Part shown: piece after piece, positions 24,061 through 36,852 of the stretch
Layout: each line of letters starts with the position of its first letter
Numbering within the stretch: position 1 is the stretch's first letter
Source: Isoetes taiwanensis
Taxonomy: Eukaryota > Streptophyta > Lycopodiopsida > Isoetales > Isoetaceae
Length of the DNA stretch: 64,000 nucleotides
Direction: 5' to 3'
Assembly (NCBI GenBank): GCA_021234155.1
Contig: JAJEKV010000057.1
Location: forward strand, 2,389,821-2,453,820
Made by a program: the position numbers and the translations under genes
Notes under the pieces: generated by a model
Databases searched by the model: none
Seen by the model: only the letters and a program-made list of their open reading frames with translations
What the model was told of the DNA's origin: nothing

Positions 24061-24537
24061 TTCTCATACCAAATGTAACATTCCTAACTGGCATGCCCTT
24101 AGCCAACTGGGCAAAACCGTCTAGACGTTTATGAGTAGTCGCTTCTACCCATTTATGCCGATGTCTCGAGAATGCAAAATCAAGATCTACTCGAGCAGTC
24201 TCCTATGGGTCCATTATAATCTCTCCCACTAGACTATGCTTGTCCTCAAGCATCACAAACAAACCAAGTTATGACCTACCGTCCAACGGTATTCGAGGTC
24301 GTACTTGCCCTCATGGGGACTCGAACTCGAGCCCTGCTCTGATACCAAATGCAACGTTCCTAACCAACATGCCCTTAACCAACTGGGCAAAACCGTCTAA
24401 ACATTTATGAGTAGTCGCTTCTACACATTTATGCTGGTGTCTCGGGAACGCGACACCAAGATCCACTCGAGCGGTCTCCCATGGATCTGTTACAAGTGAT
24501 ATGATCTGGTCTACCAAAATCATGGTTCTAATACCAC
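24061..24537 (-). repeat. Two LTR/primer-binding-site junction fragments in tandem
   Basis: On the minus strand GTTGCA then TTTGGTATCAGAGC (primer site 24336-24347) marks an LTR end followed by an initiator-tRNA-Met-type primer-binding site. A decayed version (TTTGGTATGAGAAG) is at 24061-24073. The LTR parts, 24074-24205 and 24350-24490, are similar to each other (CCAACTGGGCAAAACCGTCT, TGAGTAGTCGCTTCTAC). A third primer site, TGGTATTAGAACCATG, abuts the family A LTR at 24520-24537. Confidence 0.72.
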
Positions 24538-25430
24538 TGTGATGCTCTCCGAATCTATACGATGCTCCCATCATATAAATAGGGGAAATTCCCCTCCCAT
24601 GGCGAATCCATCACCATGGAAAGGCCCTCCATCTGACTTGGACCACTTGTGATGGCCAAGTGTCCGGTTGAAGGACACGGAGGTGTCATTCGTCCCATGC
24701 CTTCTATGGGAATCCTATATAGCGGAAGTGTACATACATGTTAACACCTAGCAACAATACTAATAAATAATATACCACCACGAAGGGTGGCCCATCCATC
24801 ATCAATATAACTAACAATAGAATACCAACGTAACAAAGGGAATGCACCATAAAGGAGGGCCCCTAGGCTCAGACTCATGGGGATCGACTGACAGTCAAGG
24901 CCTTGGGATAATAGCAGACAGAAGTATAACATGGCGTGGGCTGGCATAGAACAATGGCTAGGGTAGTCCACTCCATCCGCCCCTCCTGTGCGCACTTTGC
25001 AGATAGGCTGAAACATGCTATGTCGTGATTGTAGCCCTCCGAAAATGCAATCCCAAGGAATCACCCTATGAGACTACTCCAGGTTACATCTCCCCAGTCC
25101 GATGAGGCAGGTCAGAGAAGCTTCCCCTCCCGGATCACAACGCTTCCATGGGTGTGCTAGAGGATACCTGCCACACCTGCAGCACCCGTATCCGTACCCG
25201 ACTTACCCCCCTAAATCTACACAAAGCCGAGGACGTCCATAAAGCCCATATCCTGCGACCCAGGGGGTGTCGGACCCATACCCGGCTCACACGCAGTGAC
25301 CGACTATAAGCCTAGCATACTGTAAGAGCCCCAGTAGCCACGCTCAGCAAGGCTCCGCCCCCACTTCACCAATTGTATCCGTTGTCTGGTGCTGACCACA
25401 TCATAGCATCCACAGCCAGGTGGGCTCTTG
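24538..25430 (-). mobile_element. Ty3/gypsy LTR (family A), truncated 5' LTR
   Basis: About 90 percent similar by eye to 7667-8560. It begins TGTGATGCTC on the plus strand and keeps the primer-binding site TGGTATTAGAACC next to it on the minus strand, so it was the 5' LTR of a minus-strand element. Similarity stops at about 25430, so its outer end is lost. Confidence 0.8.
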
Positions 25431-27180
25431 TGACGTTTATTCCAATGTGTATGCACCTTACAGTCTATGGATGAAATATCACAAACTTACAGCACTGAAA
25501 ATAGAGTTCAAGATAGAAGGATGAATATCTCCAAGATTCTAGGTTGCCATGCTGCACAGTGGTGATAAACATTGCTAACAAAACTTTTACTGGATGCCAC
25601 ATCTTGCAGAGGTGTTAGAGTTGCAACTAAATAAATACAGAGACTTTGTGGTCTGTTATTGGTGGCGTGAGACTGTTTATTTGCTCATGTTAAAGATGAA
25701 ATTTATTTGCCCCATCGGATGCCTGCACCAAAATTTGCTCATATTCTACCTACTTTGCATACAATGGAGCATAAAGATGGATTGAATGCAAGTAAGGGCT
25801 GATGGAAGGCTGCGAGTAAATATCCAAAAGGCATATGAAATTTCTGTAATCAAGTGGTGCCAGCCGAGAAGGAAAAATGCATGTAATTGGTTCTATCGGA
25901 TGGGGCAAAGCTGCAGCTCTGTCGTTTTGATGTGAATATAATGTTGGAATTCGTGAGATTTGATCAAGTTGATCAATGCTTAAGAATTTCCAAGTTATCA
26001 AATCGGTTGCTAACTTTTTCACAGGAATGGAATGAAGGTTGGAACATGCCACTTTACCTTAAGAATCCTTTGCTTCAATGACTCTTATGCCTCAACCACT
26101 CATTCAGGTCTTTGCATTATCTACCTTTAATCTTTGGCGTTGTTTTCTTATGCTCATATTTATTTCTGATGTTATCTTGTAGTTAACTAGATTTGCCTGT
26201 GGCGGTCTATGCATATCTTTAAATATTGTCATCAGGTTTGCGATGGCACCAGTACTTGGCAGTTTATTCGGTCACCAGTACTTGGCAGTTTATTCGGTCA
26301 TGGTCGGCCATAGCCAGAGATGAAGGGATCTGTGTTGTTCCTGATATAGGCTATAGCCCTATCCAAATAGGCTAAAATTTTGGCATCGGAAAGCTTAAGA
26401 TCTTATCTTTCCAATGATGCCTCATTCTTGCAAGTTTGATGCATAAAACACTACTTACAGAGGTTTAAACTTTAAGTGTGGGATTAGTGGGCACCCTCCC
26501 TGACAAAAGTCTAAAGGTAAATAAAAGAACCTTCCATTTGACTTTTATGGAAAAGATTTGGAAGTTATGGCAACTTGGGGCCGATTCTTGAATAACGACT
26601 TACCTTAGAGACATTTGGTACTATTCTCATATATGTTCGCCACCTAAACGGTTGCCCATGTTATATATGGAGAGCATAGCTCAGCAACACAATTGTAGCA
26701 TACAGGATTCTGAGTAACAGGGTTTGGTGGTAAGTATGGATAACGGCTCAGCCTTTAAAAGATGATCTCAATACTGTGCAGTATTTTTGCCTCTTATTTC
26801 AAGTTGGGATGAAGATCAATACTACCTTCTCGCATATGCATGACATGCAACCCATTGATCAAGATAAGTGTATCCCATGTCATGTTTTAAATGCTCTGTT
26901 TTGTCTTCTTAGAAATTTTGGAAAACTCTCATTAAGGATGTGCAGACTTTAACTAGCCATATAGACAAACCAATGGCGCAGAAAGCCATGGCTATGGATC
27001 AAGAAGGGACCAAGCAGAGAGCATCCGAGCTATAGCTATGGCAGCTTCTTCTGGAAACAAAGAGTGTGGTACAACGGGATCTCCGGCTCAAAGTTGTGTA
27101 GCAAATTTCAAAATTTAAATATGGGTGGGAAGTAAAAGCGGGGTATAAAAAAAGCGGGGTATAGAAAAATTTAAAAAAAA
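25431..27180. other. No gene seen; one 25-bp tandem duplication
   Basis: CACCAGTACTTGGCAGTTTATTCGGT is repeated back to back at about 26246-26297. No coding or mobile motifs are recognised elsewhere in this stretch. Confidence 0.4.
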
Positions 27181-27189
27181 AATGACGTA

Positions 27190-27625
27190 AATATATGGTT
27201 GAATTTTTATATTGGCAATGGTTAAACTTTAATATTGGTAAATATTAGTAATGGATGAGCTTGATTATTGGTAAGTATTGGCAATAGCTAAACCAAAAAA
27301 TAAGAGATAAAAAAATCTCATGATAAATATTGGTAATGGTTGAAATATTAGTAAATATTGTTAATGGTTGAACTTGAATATGGATAATGGTTGACGTTAT
27401 ATTGGACTTAAATATTGGATTGCTTGAACTTGATATTTAAGTCCAATTTATGTCCAATTTTGTACATTACCAATATTGGTGATGGTTTAACAAGAAAAAA
27501 AAAACTTCTTCTATTAGTATGGTTGAACTTGAATTGGAAATGGTTGAACTTGAATATTGGTAAATACTGCTAATGATCGAACTTGGATATTGGTCATGGT
27601 TGAACTTAAATGTTGGCCCTCGGAC
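27190..27625. repeat. Degenerate AT-rich minisatellite
   Basis: Irregular repeats of AATATTGGTAATGGTTGAACTT and fragments of it occur more than ten times. Confidence 0.8.
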
Positions 27626-27699
27626 CTGCCTCTTTTAAGCCCTCAGACTTGCATTTTTTACTTTGGCCCTCAAACTACATTTTGAACTCTGAAAGGCCA

Positions 27700-28160
27700 T
27701 CAGAGGGGCCTTGAGTGTCTTTCTCAAGTCGAGAAAGGCCCTCATAAAACCCTTTTTTTTCTACTTAAAAAAAGGATTTTTTTTTTTTTTTTTTTTTTTT
27801 TTTGGGGGGGTGGGTAAGCTCTAAGCTGCGTTTCTCAAGTCGAGAAAGGGCCTCAGATGTTTGCTTTTTTTTTTGTCTACTTAAAAAAAAAAGGGAGAGA
27901 GAAAAAAAAACCCTTTTTTTTTGCTCTAAGGTACATTTCTCGACTCAGGAGTCGAGAAAAGCCCTAAAACTTGCATTTTTCAATCTGAGCTGCGACGAAA
28001 TCTGCAAGATCATTTGAATCCCTTGTTCCCTCAGATCTGTCTTTTCCATTCTGAGCTACCTTTCTCGACTGGCCTCAGGCTTGCATTTTTCACTCTAAAC
28101 TGCCTTTCTCGACTCACGCGTCGAGAAAGGCCCTCAGATCTGCTTTCTTCAGAAATGGCC
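27700..28160. repeat. Series of TTTCTCGACTC / GAGTCGAGAAA hairpins
   Basis: Four or five units contain a TTTCTC(AAG/GAC)TC...GTCGAGAAAGGCCCTCA block with T-rich spacers. The last is a perfect 12-bp hairpin (GCCTTTCTCGAC 28102-28113, GTCGAGAAAGGC 28120-28131). Poly(T)/poly(A) runs at 27770-27920 interrupt the series. Confidence 0.75.
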
Positions 28161-28199
28161 CTTAGAACTCTGTAACATCAATTGCATTAACTTGATTTT

Positions 28200-30420
28200 G
28201 CCTTTTCAATTACAGATCGCGAATAGAGAGGATATGATCAGGAGCCATGGAGAAAGACTCGTTCGTTGAAGAAACAGGATGAGAAGAGATTGATGGCATG
28301 CATTGGACCCCGGGGGGTTCACCTCTATGTAAAGGGGATATGGCATGTGCGTTCCAGGGATCGGGAGAAACCCTTCCGTATACGGCTCGCCCCCCATAGA
28401 AACCCCTATGTATACAGTCTGGTGTTGGTAAAAAATAATACCTGATTCCATACTTTTACGCCTAGTCCAATCCCCATTGACCCTACCCTTAACCGTATTT
28501 TTACGTCATGTATATCACTAATGTAGCCTACCCTCTACCTTACATTTACATTCAACCTCCAAATTTTCCTCTCAGATTTAACCTTACCCTTACAACCGCT
28601 TGACATCAAAATTTTATCTTTTAACAAACATATTTCAATAAAAACCGAAATAGAAATAGCTTTACATCTCTGGTTTTTGGCTTAAGTGGTCGATATATCT
28701 TCGTGCTTATAGCACAATAAGTTCATTTATGCAAGACCTGCTTAAATATCAGTCTTAATATATTCTCAACTATTATTTTCAATAATAGAGTTTAAACTGC
28801 CGTACATGATTGACTCATGTTTAAATATTCTCAAACACATCAAGAAGTACGAGAACGATCTCACCGTATCATTAACCCAATATTCAATTTGACCAGTGAG
28901 ATCAACCTTCCAAATCCTAGTTGTATAGTCCACATTACTTTAAAAGAACTTGACACCCAACCAATGCAAATGTTAGCAAATCTATGGTAACAAAGCAAGG
29001 GGCGTCAGGTAAGCTATTAAACACCATGGCTTATCGCCCTTCACCTAAATTCATTAAAGCAATAATTTAACCAACCCTATAGGGCAGTGCTGTAACCAAA
29101 TAAAGCTAGATGTACCATAATACAAACAACCAGCTATTTTATTGCTTGCCTCAGCATTTTAGACCTCAAGCAGCACAAGCCTTCTCATAAATATGCGCGA
29201 TAGAGCAATAATAGAAGTCCTAACTAAGTGCTACACTTCAGCATGGGCCTGATTGTCCCATACCCGGTAGCAAATACCATTTAATTAGCCTGATAAATAA
29301 GCTTGAATGAATCGCCACATAGCATAGGTATCCATAACTGATTTCGGTTCAAAAGGCTGCAAAATGCATGGTCCAGACATCTACTATCCATAATAGATCA
29401 TACTCTTACTTCTGTGTTGGAGATATCTGAGCAGGGCATATCAACCATACATGCATTCTGCCCTTTAGTTCTGGTCACTAAATAATCATTAGATAGCCAT
29501 AAAACCATCTGTTACATCAGCCAATCAGCAGACCTATATTATTATTATGCATGCCATTATGTTTTCAGCAGTAATCATCTCCCTTTCTACGCATGAACAA
29601 TATAGATCTATCTTCTCATTAAACTATATCTCGTACATGCTTTCATTGATAAAGCATATAACCCTGTAAGCCTGCCATAATAGTAGCACTGTATAGTCCA
29701 TCAAGGACCTTATATATCTATTTATCAATCATATAACACCCTGAGCCACCATTATACACATTAACCATCACGGAAATGATGAATCTTAAACTACGAAATT
29801 ATGGTAATGCATAAAAGAAGTTCACCTATCTGCTTCCCTTAAGCCATTTAGACAAGCATACTAAATTGCATGCCAGCATTATATCTTATCCTAATAACCA
29901 CACATCATGCAAGCATGTAATCAAACCAGCTCCCCTGTCGCACTAGGCTTTTCACTGGGAGAGATTCCCATCCTGCCACAGAATCCACATGTTGAATTTA
30001 TTTTTATTCTCGTTTAAACTAGCTGCTGTAGGCAAGATCAAGTACTCTGTTATAAACTTGAAACCTCCCTCATGAGTCTTGATTAATAATATTATCAAGC
30101 ATACAGCCATGCAATATAATATAATGAACCTATTGAGCCAGTTTTTGATCTACCAGGCTTCAGCAAAACTTATTAATCGGGTATTCCAGACAGAACATCC
30201 GGCCAGCCACTCACTAGCTCAAGTCACAGAGGAAAGAAAGAAATAAAGAAAGCGAAATAATCATTCTCCTGTATTCTGGCCGAAGTCAGCAATAGATAGT
30301 AAAAAATTGCTTAAGTCATAGCAAGCGCCCAAAATGTCAATATTTTAGCATACTATCAAAACCTTTATGCTGTAAACTTAGCTAAACATCTATCCAATCT
30401 GATCACAAGGGAAATAAAAA
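28200..30420. other. Non-coding; one GC-rich patch
   Basis: The patch 28230-28420 is more GC-rich than its neighbours and includes CCGTATACGG. Its minus-strand open frame has no recognisable family. 28450-30420 shows no gene, repeat array or retroelement motif that I can support. Confidence 0.35.
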
Positions 30421-30424
30421 TTCT

Positions 30425-31154
30425 TTAAGAACTTATTTGGACCTGTTTTTGCTCGCTCCTTTCATTAGCTCCAGGTCGTCCAGACTTTTGGATTGGTGCA
30501 CTCCTTCCACCATTATTTTGTCTTGGATATCGCCTGTATGGGAAGTTCCCAGCCTGCTGGGCACGACTCCTATTGCCTGGTCGCCTCACATACACCCCTT
30601 TTGGCATATTTTCTAATCTTCAGAAGATCAGTATTGTAACCTTAGAGATAAAGAACAGATGAGCATAGAAGAACAGTGCAGAATAACTCAAGTGCCAGAT
30701 CTTTCCTTCCCGCCGGACCCAACAAGGAAAAAGAAAATTAAAAGCATACCTCCGGAAATCCAAGGACACTTAAACGTACCTGCCCGGCAACCAGCAAAGC
30801 ATCTAACCCCCTTGAACATATTTCTAAGTGCATACCCCTGCAGGAAAACCGCTCCTCAAACCGTGGAAATACAGCAGCTCCGGCGCCAAAACGTGGGAGA
30901 CACCTTAAGTATACGTACTTCAAAAACTCAAAAAAACCCCTTCACCGCCCACGCACATGTTTTGTACGGAAAAAAGAGGTGAACCCCCCGGGCATTGGAC
31001 AAGCTAGCTCGTTCAGATTTCTATTCTCTTCAAGTTGCTCTCGTGGTTTGGAACACCTCAGACCTTGCTCTGCACGTTGTTCCCAGTAGGTGGTCTGTGT
31101 GTGAAGATGATGTAATATTTGTGCCAGCCCAACCATCACGGTCTCTTCAACCAC
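30425..31154 (-). other. Possible decayed gag-like region
   Basis: Three short minus-strand frames occur in order. One at 31154-30942 has a LAQILHHLHTQTTYWEQRAE helix like retroelement gag N-termini. One at 30607-30425 is Arg/Gly/Gln-rich (VRRPGNRSRAQQAG), like the basic region before a zinc knuckle. No knuckle is found, so the assignment is weak. Confidence 0.3.
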
Positions 31155-31189
31155 TGCAAATACAATGTAATGAAATTATTTATGTCTAA

Positions 31190-33550
31190 AAGTTCAAGGC
31201 AGATTAGTACTTTGTTTATAGCGAGATATCATTTTCATTGGTTTTAGATGTGCTCTTTACCTTTTCGACTCGCTAACTGAGCAAAATACACCATGTAATT
31301 TTCCTTAATATTTTTTTTCACACAGGAAAAAAAGGCATCTTCTAAAGCAATAAAGGAGTTTCAAAACTTTTCCCTCATCCTTTTCGTGTACTTTTCGGAC
31401 TTATAATCCTGCGAGACTGCTTCGAGGCTACATGAAAAGCACATTGCAGAGATACATTTATCTATGAGATACATTATGCAAATAGTAGTTCAATATAGGA
31501 TATCTATAACGAATACCTCAAAGCAATGACCTTATACAGAGTTTTGAGCATGGAGCTGGAAATTATGAGCATTCATTACTCCATCCAATGAGTAATACAT
31601 TTATGTGACAATTGAGCAGCAAGATTTATGCTTGCCCAAAAACTTCTACATGACAATAAAGTCTCACATTTGTTGTTGACTTCTTTATGAAGGCAAAGAT
31701 GTCAATTGGAAGAAACTTCATGTAGCCAATATTTTGTAAGGATCACATGTGAGATTCACCTGTCAACTGGCGTCATAGATAGCCAAACATGCGATTATAT
31801 GAATACCTGAATGTTTACCTCCATATCTGCCTTAGGCTGTCAAATTTCAAGAATAAAATAGTGCTTTAGGCATAATATGTTTATGAACTTCATCCAAATG
31901 CTTGATCAAAAGTTAATGGACCTGAGGTAGAAGGCGATTGAGCTGCAAGAGGTTCCTGTATCAAATGCTCATTTTCCATCTCCATTTGTAGATATACGGG
32001 CATATCTGTATTTGCAATAAAAGGCTTAGTAAAGTAAGGATCTAACTGATTCAACTTTGTGATAAGTGCCCAAAAGACCCAAGTGAATTTTCCAATAAGT
32101 CATTAGACTGTATAAGGTAAGCGCAACTCTAATGTTCCCAACAGAATCATGCAATACTTTAGATCAAATATGAGACACGAATCTAAATCCAGATCCAGCT
32201 CTGGCTTCATACATGCTTGGCAAAATGCATTTGAGCTATTTCGGAACTTGAAACTATCACTAAATAATCTTCCCTTCAGAACATGGGGCATTATGCTACA
32301 TCATTACTGCCTTGCATCAGCACAACAAAACCACTATTTTGGTCTAGCCAAATCAAATCTAAAGCCATCATGAGGATAAAGAAATAAGAATCTAATGCTG
32401 AAGTTCTTGAAATGTGAGAAGCTAAGTGGCGACAAAAGTAATTCTTCTATTAAATTCTTCTATTAAGAAATACAAAGATAAAGCTTTATGAACTTTACTT
32501 ATTTCTGTCTCTGCCATGGTCATGGACAAAGAACTCACACAAAACATGAGCCATCTCAATGTTCCCGAGCTCCATGACTTTCGCATTTTCAACATGCTTT
32601 CAACATCCTTGCCTCTGCCTAATCCTTTCCTACACCACCCCTTCCTATTGTAATTGTTAGAAAGGATTAGGGACTTGTTCAAGTTCCTGTTGGAAATAAA
32701 TTGCATAGCTATCCAAGAAACCAAGTTACAAAATAACTTCTGGTAAAAAAGATGCACTGTTGCTTTATATTATCCCACTACATCAAGTAATGCATCTACA
32801 TCAAATGGCTTGCGTCTCTAGAAAAGCTTCTGTCTGGTGTATCACCAACTCTTTAAGTATTAAGGTTAGTGAGCAAAGAGAAGCATCAAATATCAGAAAT
32901 ACATTTCCTGTATTATTTGTTCTTGGAAAAAATGCAAAAAAATTGAGACGTACATATACAAAGCAGATCCCTTGCCATTTGAGCTCTGTTTGAGCTCCAT
33001 ATACTGCTCAAAGTCATGAATTTGAGAAGATGGGTTTGCTCATTTATTCTATTTTGATTCATCCGCATTTTCTGAAACACAAGAAATCCTTCAATATGCA
33101 GCACTAATTAGACAAGTATCAATTTTTTCACAGAGCAGGAGCTATGGTGCATCCATAATATGCTGAAGGGCAAGAGTTACACATACATACATGCATACTG
33201 AAAATTCTTCTGCGAATAACAAAAGTGCACGTGGCTATAGATGCATAAACACGAGGTCCCAGAAACCGATTTTTCTAGTAAGGCCTAAATTTTTTTTGTA
33301 GACCTCCTTCCCAAGGCCTAGCGATGGTGATCTCCTCTAAGGATGATAGGGCATGAAGGAGGCATCAAGCAGAAATAACACTGAATGAAGCGACTGGGTA
33401 TGATGCCATCTAATCGCATATAATAATATGAAACCCGTGCTCCTAAGCAACTCTTGCTCTGCTTCAACTCACAGACGTCCTCGGCAGGCCTAACAGCAGA
33501 TTCGAAGCTCCCCTTTCTTCTACTAAAAGATTGATACCTTTTTTGTCTTG
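31190..33550. other. No gene seen
   Basis: AT-rich non-coding DNA without repeats, exons or retroelement motifs that I can defend. Confidence 0.4.
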
Positions 33551-33639
33551 TGGATACCAAAATAAAGGTATATGTCTTGTGGATATTCCTCTGTATTAGG
33601 CAGATAGGTACATGATGGGATAGAAGACCCTTGGAAAGA

Positions 33640-35668
33640 ATGACACCAGGGGATGATCGCTGAGATATCCCCAGGAAAATGGTATTTGGATTTAGAAGCC
33701 AGCAATCACATGAGGGTTCAGGATAGACTTACCCTGGTTTGGGTTGATCCTGTCCTCCGGGATCCCCAAATGGGATCCCCTCCTCCGAGATCCCCACGTG
33801 GGATCCCCTCCTCCGGGATCCCACAGTTAACTGCGCAGTTAACGCCTTACTGCGCAGTTTTTGCTATTTTTTTTTTTGCCGGATTGGAGCGAGGCCAGTG
33901 CAGCGGCGCTCGCCCTGCTTCCTCCTCCGCATCTACCTGATCCCCTTACCCTCCCGATTCCGACCAGCTACGAACTGATCCCATGTGATTCGGTGCCGAA
34001 TCGAGGGAGAAAATCCCACAAAACAAATTTGCCCCAAAAATCCCTATAAGGGCCAAGATTTTTGCGCAGTAACTGCGCAGTAACCGGGGATCCCGTCCTC
34101 CGGGATCACACCTCGTGGGGATCCCGTCCTCCGGTATCACCCCTCCGGGATCCCCGAAACCAGGGTAAGGATATCCCGCGCCTCACATGAGAGGGAGAAG
34201 AGACCTCTTGGAATCCCTTGAAGAGTTCTCTGGCAACAGAAAATCCAAAATAGGAAAGGGAATTTTGTCGATCAAAGGTGTTGGAACAACATGTCTTGAA
34301 TTGTCTCCAGTTAATGTCCAGTGATAAAACACCATATATGTGCCAGTTGGAGGTACCTTTATTATCCATATCTAAGATGGATGATATAGATCTTTTTGTG
34401 ACCTTTGACAATGAATGGTGCTTAATTTGAGAGCAACATCATAACATCTGCTAAAGGAGTTCGAGACGAAGCACTTGTTACCAATGGGATAGAACTTTCA
34501 CATGATGCTAGTTCTCAAGATACAATGCTTGCTCTGCCCTATCAGTATAGTGGGTTCCCTCATGTATGTTATAGTTTCCAACCATCTAGGCATATCCGAA
34601 AGTGTGATTACAGTAAGTTGTGTTGGCAGGCAGTGAAGCGCATCGTTTGTTACCTGCACTCCACCACAGGTCTTGCCCTCTTGTAGGACTATGTTGATGC
34701 TGACTATGCAGGGGAAGTGAAGTATAGGAAATCATGCACGGGCTTCTGTTTCAAGCTACAAGTTGGGTAGTTAGCTGGTCCAATAAAAAGCAAACGGCCA
34801 CGACTGTGAGCACATGCGAATCAGAGTATATGGCCATTTGTGTAGCTTCGAAAGAAGCCATCGGTTAAAGTGACTCTTGAAGGAGATAGGAGCATAACAG
34901 GAAGGACCTACTATGATATTCAATGATAATCAAGGAGTTGTGAGCTTGGTTAAGAATCCTAGCAACTTCTCTAAGGCAAAGCATATCCAAATAAAATTTC
35001 ACTTTTCTAGAGAAAAGGTGGAAGAGGGCAAAATCATGATCAAACATCTAAAAACTCACCTCATGATAGCTGATGTCTTCACTATACCACTTGGAAGAGA
35101 GGGATAACACCCTGGAACGAGGGTGTTATGCCCTAGTTTGTTATAATGGGGAATGACACCTGAGTTCGAGGGTGTTATCTGCCTTAACAACCTGAGCCCG
35201 AGAGTTTTATGGTGGTTTTGTAGTGGTTTTATGCTGGTTTTCATAACAAGCTAGGTGTTTATGGCGATGTCGTATAACAAACTACAAATTTATGGGCTTT
35301 TTAATGTGTTACTCGTGGGTAAGACCACTGCAACCAACGGCTGAGATTTGATCTCAGCATTAAAACTTGAGGGCCAGGTTGTTAAGGAAAAGGCACAATG
35401 AGGGCCTCGAGGAGATGGGCATGATGAAAATCTAAAACACTTGAGTTTTCTTTGTATCCAATGTATGAAGCATCCTCTTGCTTTGTATCCATTACAAGTT
35501 AAAGTTCAGTTTTAGTGTAAAGGTACGAAGCATCCTTTTTATCGGCGGCGCCGCTTAGAATGCTGCCAAAATAAAAACAGGTACAAGAAATCTTTGCAGT
35601 GACACAGAAAACAGAGTATTCATAATTAATCATTCTCTTATCAACAAATCAACAATTTCAACTTTACA
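33640..35668 (+). mobile_element. Internally deleted Ty1/copia element with 3' LTR
   Basis: The left part encodes WYLDLEASNHM, the copia protease/GAG-pre-integrase segment (usually WxLDSGASNHM). After a nested insertion it continues in GRRDLLESLEEFSGN. RNase H peptides appear from about 34610: a decayed YSKLCWQAVKRIVCYLHST, then DNQGVVSLVKNPSNF and MIADVFTIPL (34913-35107). Integrase and most of RT are missing. A candidate 3' LTR begins TGTTAAGG at about 35372 after the purine-rich GAGGGCCAGG and ends ..CTTTACA near 35668. No 5' LTR is seen. Confidence 0.75.
33706..34191. mobile_element. Non-autonomous MULE-like element inserted in the copia protease region
   Basis: A 468-bp element (33715-34182) is flanked by the 9-bp target duplication TCACATGAG (33706-33714 and 34183-34191). 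Its ends are inverted: GGTTCAGGATAGACTTACCCTGG at the left, and GGCGCGGGATATCCTTACCCTGG read from the right. The interior has repeated GGGATCCC and ACTGCGCAGT palindromes. A 9-bp duplication suggests a Mutator-like transposase in trans. Removing one duplication rejoins the copia frame exactly. Confidence 0.82.
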
Positions 35669-35874
35669 GATCGAAACAAATTGTGAATCCCTTTCTGTAG
35701 AGGAGCTAGACGATGCCAAACAGAGTAGAGTTACCAAAAAATGCATGCCTTACCAAAAATGCATGCAAAGCAACCAAACTTCTTTCCTGCTTACGCTGCG
35801 GATAAGATCTGAACCCCAAATAACAAATTGTGAAGCCCAAGATATTTCTAGGGGTTGCATTCGCCGAAAGTTAA

Positions 35875-36234
35875 TCACGGCATAAACTTTCTGACAGACA
35901 TATATCTGCATATTTCCTCCATTATACCATCTAAATCGAGTTCTTTAACGTCGGATACAGGCACCATAGGCAGGCCAACGAAAAATTGCAAGAACCTATA
36001 GAAATCAGTGATATCATGGAGAAACTTCAAGAACAGAAGAAAAATCGAAGATAAAGATCTGAAAGAACCTCCAGAATCAAGGTTGAGCAAAAAAATTAAG
36101 AAACTCCTACATTTAAAACAAATAATCGCTCCAGCGTTAGCCCTAAGCTCCAGCAGCAAGGAAAAGCAAACAGATTAGCAAGCGCCTTGGCGACGACGAA
36201 GATCGCCATCCTCGAAGCTCCGGAACTCCGCCAT
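35875..36234 (-). other. Possible small unrecognised coding region
   Basis: A minus-strand frame ends FVGLPMVPVSDVKELDL...SVRKFMP stop (35875) and is preceded by a plausible TATAG acceptor. A start is possible at 36234 or 36207 (MAIFVVAKALANLF) with a GTAGGA donor near 36107, but phases do not join cleanly. No family is recognised. Confidence 0.25.
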
Positions 36235-36335
36235 CGTCGCACGAGAAAAGGAGAAAAAGAAATGAGAGCTAGAAAAAAATATATATATTTGCCGGCCACG
36301 TCACCGGAATTTTCGACTCCCGGCGGTTTACGTGA

Positions 36336-36435
36336 GGGAGCCTGCCGGCTGTCGAGGTTTCCGGCAGTAAACCGGCGGCGGCGCGCCGCCGCCTGCCGGT
36401 TTACTGCCGGAAACCTCGACAGCCGGCAGGCTCCC
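36336..36435. repeat. 100-bp GC-rich near-perfect palindrome
   Basis: Two 41-bp arms (starting GGGAGCCTGCCGGCTGTCGA and ending with its reverse complement) enclose an 18-bp, itself palindromic GC core (GGCGGCGCGCCGCCGCCT). Weaker complementarity continues outward to about 36318 and 36451. It could be a foldback transposon end, a hairpin RNA source, or a replication or assembly artefact. Confidence 0.9.
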
Positions 36436-36440
36436 TAGCA

Positions 36441-36750
36441 CATAAACCTAGAGGAGTGTTGGAAATATGCACATCAACAAGTTGCGAAGGTTAAATACTT
36501 CTTTCTTTTATAACTATTCTCGTTCTCCATGGAATCATGCTTTTTGGTTGTTTGTCCATTTTGTGTTCTTTTCTGTTCCTTTGGCAGATTTATGAAAACA
36601 CTAAAGAAGCCAATACAGTCACATTTGCCGAATCAGGAGCTAGTGCACCCGAGTATCAGGGCGAAAGCGAAAGCATTACTTGCAGTGTTTCTTCTGTATC
36701 TTTCGGTTCAGCTTTTAAACCATGCTGAAATTCGTGAGAACGATGGTAAA
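36441..36750 (+). pseudogene. Tail of an unrecognised gene (two exons)
   Basis: A segment reading ECWKYAHQQVAK ends at an AAG|GTTAAA donor near 36489. After an intron ending TTTGGCAG (36586) the frame continues in phase as IYENTKEANTVTFAESG and ends at a stop near 36727 (FGSAFKPC). The 5' part is replaced by the palindrome, so this looks like a truncated gene end. I cannot name the family. Confidence 0.35.
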
Positions 36751-36852
36751 TGAAGAAAACAAAACATGGGTATTTTAAGCTCTCAGGCGACTAAATTTGT
36801 AGTGCTTGGTGGTGTTTCAAAACACCATATTTTGTAGAATATGAGAAGTTTC

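Noticed and set aside
24311-25064. Minus-strand ORFs as genes
   Set aside because: They fall inside LTR sequence that is repeated at 7.7 and 39.7 kb.
28230-28420. Organelle DNA or a group II intron end (GAGCCGTATACGG)
   Set aside because: The domain V fold cannot be completed, and no organelle gene is recognised nearby.
30738-30923. Independent small gene on the minus strand
   Set aside because: Short, Arg/Gly/Phe-rich, no start or splice support; better explained as part of a decayed gag-like region, itself uncertain.
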